Of a stretch of 64,000 nt of DNA, positions 60,636-64,000 are shown piece after piece (within the stretch, counting starts at the first letter, position 1; each line of letters opens with the position of its first letter). Position numbers and translations under genes: made by a program. This DNA comes from Methylococcaceae bacterium UBA6146 (GTDB lineage: Bacteria; Pseudomonadota; Gammaproteobacteria; Methylococcales; Methylomonadaceae): contig DIUY01000029.1 in assembly GCA_002422395.1 (NCBI GenBank), positions 193,289 to 257,288 of the forward strand, read 5' to 3'. Below the pieces are notes generated by a model, which saw only the letters and a list, made by a program, of their open reading frames with translations, made no database searches and was not told the DNA's origin.

Positions 60636-62683
60636 TGCCTGGCAATCTTTATCTATGGGCGGACAGTCAAAACGCTATTCACGCCCTATCCCCTGAACGG
60701 CATGTGGAATTGGGGTTGCTGGAAGTGCCTGATAGCCCGCCCCAAAACGATCAAACCCGCACTAACGGGATTGATGCCGCTGGCTTTTTACCGGAATTGT
60801 TATGGGAGTTATTAGCACCGCCTCATGCCGAAGAACACCCACTGATTTTGATGTTGGACAAGTCCCTTCCCCGCCCTTGGCATACGCTGGCTTGGGAACA
60901 GTTGAATTGGCGGGGCGCTAAATTAGGTTCGTTCCTAAAAGTGATCCGCTATGCGCAACCGGCCACTGAACAGCCACATCGCTCTGGCGAAACATTGATA
61001 TGGGATCAGTGGCCGGACAATAAATTTAAGGAGGTCATCCATCAGCGGCAGGGTATCGAACGCCGTTTTAAACGCGAGCAAATCGAGCGGGATATACAAA
61101 GCGGCAGGGACTTGGGCCATTTTGCCCGCTTGGTGATTATTGCCCACGGCGGAGAAAGCGAGGCAAAGCTGTTGTTGGACAAATCCACCAAACAAGCGTG
61201 GGACATTCGCTGGCCGGCCACCGTGCCTTATGAGGTGTTAATTTTGGCTTGTGCGCCTTATCAGGGAAATTTTCACGGTTTGGCAGTCGCCTGCCTTGAG
61301 CGCGGGGCACGGGCGGTGATTTGCGGTCATGGGCGGTTGAATGCGGCGTTAATGGCTTCGGCACTGGCTTTTTGGCTGGATGCAGATAGTGCGGCGCATG
61401 AAACCTTATGGGCGCTGCAAGCACAGCAGCCGTCTGAACCCGGCGGCGTCCATTGGCTACGTTATTACGGCGATGCGCCTGTGACGGCTTATGATCGCCT
61501 TACTTTGGGTTTTTTCCAGCATCCCGAAGATCCCAAGAAAAATCCGGTCACCGAATTATCAAAATCGGTCAATGATGAAAAGCAGGGCACTGTTATAGCC
61601 TTTTTGCAGGCTATGAAAGACTCGGCTACAACGTATTGGCCGTTGACGCAATTTTGGCTGTTGTCTGTGGTTTTATACTGGGCCGAGAAAAACAAGCACG
61701 CACTTTTTGCACCGATAAAAAAACAGTTTGATTCATTCACGGTGTGTTGCGATGAATTGGTGCCGGAACGGGCTTATGGCCTAGCCGCCATGTATCGCCG
61801 TCAGGGAAGTTATCCTCTGGCTGTGGCGCAATTGGCCGAAGGTTTACAATGCGGCACGCTCAAGCCGCAACAGGAAATCAATTTGTTAGGCTCGTTGTTG
61901 AATAATTTGATTGACCTTAATGTGCCTGAATGCGGGCAAATCATATTTGACCGTTTGGATAATTGTCTTGCCAATGTTGATGATGGGCGGCAAGCTTTTC
62001 ACTTACTTGACCGCCGCGCCCGTTTGGCTTTGCGCCAAGGTAATATGGATGCCGCAGTGTTGAGTTTGCAGACAAAACGCCAACAGGTAGTTGTGCAGGG
62101 CAACGAGGACACTAGAGAATTGGCCAGCCTACTTTATGTGTCGGCTTGGTTTGATCGTCCGGATGTCAACGAGTTGGCCGAAGCCGCATTAAAAATATTA
62201 CCGTCTGTCCCTGATTTTGGTGGCGGTAATGACACTGGGGCTTATTTGCTCCGCGCGTTGGCGGTATGGCAATGGCGGCAACAACCCGCAGCAGACTTTT
62301 TAGCGGCCTTTTTGCCCGCTTGCAAAGAGCAGCTAATTGGGCAAGACCCTGGGCCTCATGCTTATATTTTGGCTTATCAGTGTTTGGCAACCGGCTGTTA
62401 TGATAACTGGCAGCAAGCTATTGCCGGACTTGAGCAAGGGCGCTATTGGTTGGAACTGGCTGCTTTTCATGCCTTGGCAGGCCAGCCCAGGGAAACCCGC
62501 CGGGCTTTAGATAAATTTCATACCCTGCGTGATGGTTCGTTGCAACCGTTAGCCAATCAAACCCTTTATGGCATTGACTGGCTGACCGCCGAAGCGGAAC
62601 AGCAAGCAGTAGAGAAGGCTATTTTATTGGCCGATGACGTTACCGCCGCGAGTTTGGCGCGTCATGGATTATTGCCTCTTTAG
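60632..62683 (+). CDS. CHAT-domain (caspase-like) protease with C-terminal helical repeats
   Basis: 683 residues. The CHAT protease has the catalytic His in FARLVIIAHGGES (His172) and the Cys in YEVLILACAPYQGN (Cys207), followed by LAVACLERGARAVICGHG. The C-terminal half is a run of helical pairs of TPR type (YGLAAMYRRQGSYPLAVAQL; RRARLALRQGNMDAAVLSLQ; WQQAIAGLEQGRYWLELAAF). Order is CHAT then repeats, the reverse of the III-E protease Csx29 (TPR then CHAT). Both active-site residues are present, so it should be active. The start overlaps the previous stop as ATGA; a second ATG follows directly. Confidence 0.82.
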   Translation: MMPGNLYLWADSQNAIHALSPERHVELGLLEVPDSPPQNDQTRTNGIDAAGFLPELLWELLAPPHAEEHPLILMLDKSLPRPWHTLAWEQLNWRGAKLGSFLKVIRYAQPATEQPHRSGETLIWDQWPDNKFKEVIHQRQGIERRFKREQIERDIQSGRDLGHFARLVIIAHGGESEAKLLLDKSTKQAWDIRWPATVPYEVLILACAPYQGNFHGLAVACLERGARAVICGHGRLNAALMASALAFWLDADSAAHETLWALQAQQPSEPGGVHWLRYYGDAPVTAYDRLTLGFFQHPEDPKKNPVTELSKSVNDEKQGTVIAFLQAMKDSATTYWPLTQFWLLSVVLYWAEKNKHALFAPIKKQFDSFTVCCDELVPERAYGLAAMYRRQGSYPLAVAQLAEGLQCGTLKPQQEINLLGSLLNNLIDLNVPECGQIIFDRLDNCLANVDDGRQAFHLLDRRARLALRQGNMDAAVLSLQTKRQQVVVQGNEDTRELASLLYVSAWFDRPDVNELAEAALKILPSVPDFGGGNDTGAYLLRALAVWQWRQQPAADFLAAFLPACKEQLIGQDPGPHAYILAYQCLATGCYDNWQQAIAGLEQGRYWLELAAFHALAGQPRETRRALDKFHTLRDGSLQPLANQTLYGIDWLTAEAEQQAVEKAILLADDVTAASLARHGLLPL

Positions 62684-62692
62684 GTTAAAAAG

Positions 62693-64000
62693 ATGACAGA
62701 AATAGAAAAAGCCAAAGATTGGTATCGTTTAGTCGAGCTTAAAATTAATGCCGCTAAGGGTATCAGTGATGTCAAAACGGCATCGTTAGCCGGTAATTTG
62801 CTGGATAAGGATCACGCGGCGCAATGGACGGATTGGCAGCCGCAGGCGGCGGAATTACTGATTTTGCAGACTATTAAAAAAGCCATTGTTCTGTTGCGCA
62901 ACCCCAATTCAGGTAAAAATTGGCCCGATGCCATCACCACGCTTGCGGATGCTTGGGCCGCAATGGATTTTCCTTGGCCACAACTGAAACAGGGTTTATC
63001 GCCGTTTATTGATAACGCCGACATCGGCACCGGCCCGCAGCCTATCGTTGCACCTCAGTTTAACGCGGATGCAAACCACCCCAAAAAAACCTATTCGCAA
63101 TCGTCCAAGTACCAAAACAGCACAACAACACAACCACAGGCTATTAACATTAAATTGCCGTCCGATCCCACCCATATTTGGCTAGCCATCGGTGATGAAA
63201 CGGGCAATTGGGATTATGAGAAAAAAACCAAGAGCAAGCGCGGGCTGGTTCTGGTTATTGGCCGCCTGGATGTTTGGCAACGCGCCTTTAATGAGCTAAT
63301 TGACGGCCAGACGGTGGCTGAACGTATGCGGCGACCTTTACAGCACTTGCCACACGGCTGTGAAAAAAGCCATTTTCATCATGCTATGGATGCTTTTAAA
63401 TTAGAACAAACTAATGACTGGTCACCCGCCTTGATTAATGAGCTACAACAAAACCTGGGCTGGTTGGCGCAACATCCCGAACTGATCACTTTAGGGTTTA
63501 ACGCTACGCATTCTGAGCTTTACCACCATTTCACCTTTGGTCAGGACGCTTCACATACCTTAGCTAAAAGCTATGCTATCTTGCTGGCTTATATGATGCC
63601 CTTTCTGGACAAGGAAGATGTGTTGTTGCTGGGCTTTGAAACCCGTAGCGAGAATGCGGACACAATCGCAGTAGTCCGCAGCAATTTTAAAGGATCCTTA
63701 AATAAGGAAGGTAAACGAATAGACATGGATATGCGGGGCTTTTCGACTACGTTTCGGGATGCGTTGCTCCATCATTTAAACAAAGGTTGGCCAGAAACCA
63801 AAAATTGGGAACAGCGTTTCGATTGGGCCCCCTTAAATCAATTGCTCACAGCTCCCGATTTAAATAGGCTTTGTCCTTTGGCCACCCTACCCAACAGCGC
63901 GTGGAAGGGACTGGCCGACTTGGGCGCGTCTATTTTGCAGGCCCAGCAAAACGATGGGTTGAACCGGCATTTTACGTTTGCCGAAACGCCCAATGTGCAT
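62693..64000 (+). CDS. hypothetical protein, last visible gene of the CHAT operon (3' end outside window)
   Basis: 436 codons are open to the window edge. It starts MTEIEKAKDWYRLVELKINA 9 bases after the CHAT gene. An N-terminal helical domain and a Gln/Ser/Thr linker (about 140-160) lead to HIWLAIGDETGNWDYEKKTK, which has the hydrophobic-D-E-x-G look of RNase-H-like DUF3800 proteins, then LVLVIGRLDVWQRAF. Farther on, LLAYMMPFLDKEDVLLLGFE may be the second beta strand. A nuclease role is a guess from that motif only. Confidence 0.7.
   Translation, partial: MTEIEKAKDWYRLVELKINAAKGISDVKTASLAGNLLDKDHAAQWTDWQPQAAELLILQTIKKAIVLLRNPNSGKNWPDAITTLADAWAAMDFPWPQLKQGLSPFIDNADIGTGPQPIVAPQFNADANHPKKTYSQSSKYQNSTTTQPQAINIKLPSDPTHIWLAIGDETGNWDYEKKTKSKRGLVLVIGRLDVWQRAFNELIDGQTVAERMRRPLQHLPHGCEKSHFHHAMDAFKLEQTNDWSPALINELQQNLGWLAQHPELITLGFNATHSELYHHFTFGQDASHTLAKSYAILLAYMMPFLDKEDVLLLGFETRSENADTIAVVRSNFKGSLNKEGKRIDMDMRGFSTTFRDALLHHLNKGWPETKNWEQRFDWAPLNQLLTAPDLNRLCPLATLPNSAWKGLADLGASILQAQQNDGLNRHFTFAETPNVH

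Noticed and set aside
60632..62683. Calling the CHAT protein Csx29
   Set aside because: Domain order is reversed and no Cas7-11 fusion effector is present; only a functional analogy is justified.

Overview
The window reads as a chromosomal stretch of a gammaproteobacterium. It holds the macromolecular-synthesis operon rpsU-yqeY-dnaG-rpoD with a CAT-anticodon tRNA after rpoD, as in Pseudomonas. It also holds an S-adenosylmethionine cycle block (metK, ahcY, metF) and an exosortase-A-type polysaccharide edge. Gene content and moderate GC fit a methanotroph-like (Methylococcales) genome, but that placement is an inference.

Region 1 (1-4500): the start of a UDP-sugar dehydrogenase gene, an exosortase-associated glycosyltransferase, and a tightly coupled cassette of a secreted-type precursor-like protein, a PqqD-like chaperone, an HprK-related kinase and a nucleotidyltransferase. 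Region 2 (4500-20470): housekeeping genes, namely a giant DUF748/AsmA-like protein, metF/ahcY/metK, tRNA, rpoD, dnaG, yqeY-like, rpsU, tsaD, a PfkB sugar kinase, plsY, folB, folK and a pteridine-reductase-like SDR. Region 3 (20470-24930): a scar-rich accessory zone with a broken IS3-family element, attC-like integron sites bounding a 344-bp cassette, a SRAP (YedK/HMCES) gene, and a HigBA-like toxin-antitoxin pair whose toxin is frameshifted.

Region 4 (24930-41465) is a phosphorothioation-linked defence island. It runs DUF4007, two P-loop ATPase ORFs joined by an apparent deletion, PglZ and a BrxL-like ATPase lacking the Lon-type tail. These are followed by an AT-rich SIR2-NTPase-TPR protein and, on the opposite strand, a Dnd-associated methyltransferase and a DndA-like cysteine desulfurase. 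No dndB, dndC, dndD or dndE is present.

Region 5 (41660-64000) is the most interesting part. It is a Cmr-type (probably III-C) CRISPR-Cas locus whose Cas10/Csx11 has kept HD but lost GGDD. Near it lie two coiled-coil proteins, a YkvA/DUF1232 protein, cas2-cas1, a 38-repeat array and a stray solitary repeat. Next comes an operon encoding a sigma-factor-like protein, a CHAT-protease/helical-repeat protein and three unknown proteins. A two-box sequence with fixed spacing (AAAAC-N14-CGTAAG or a close variant) stands before the cmr1 operon, before the coiled-coil genes (two copies), before a membrane protein and before the sigma/CHAT operon. I suggest that the sigma-like protein reads this promoter and ties the CHAT module to the interference complex. 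This would parallel the Csx29/CASP-sigma arrangement of subtype III-E, but on a cyclase-dead III-C scaffold.
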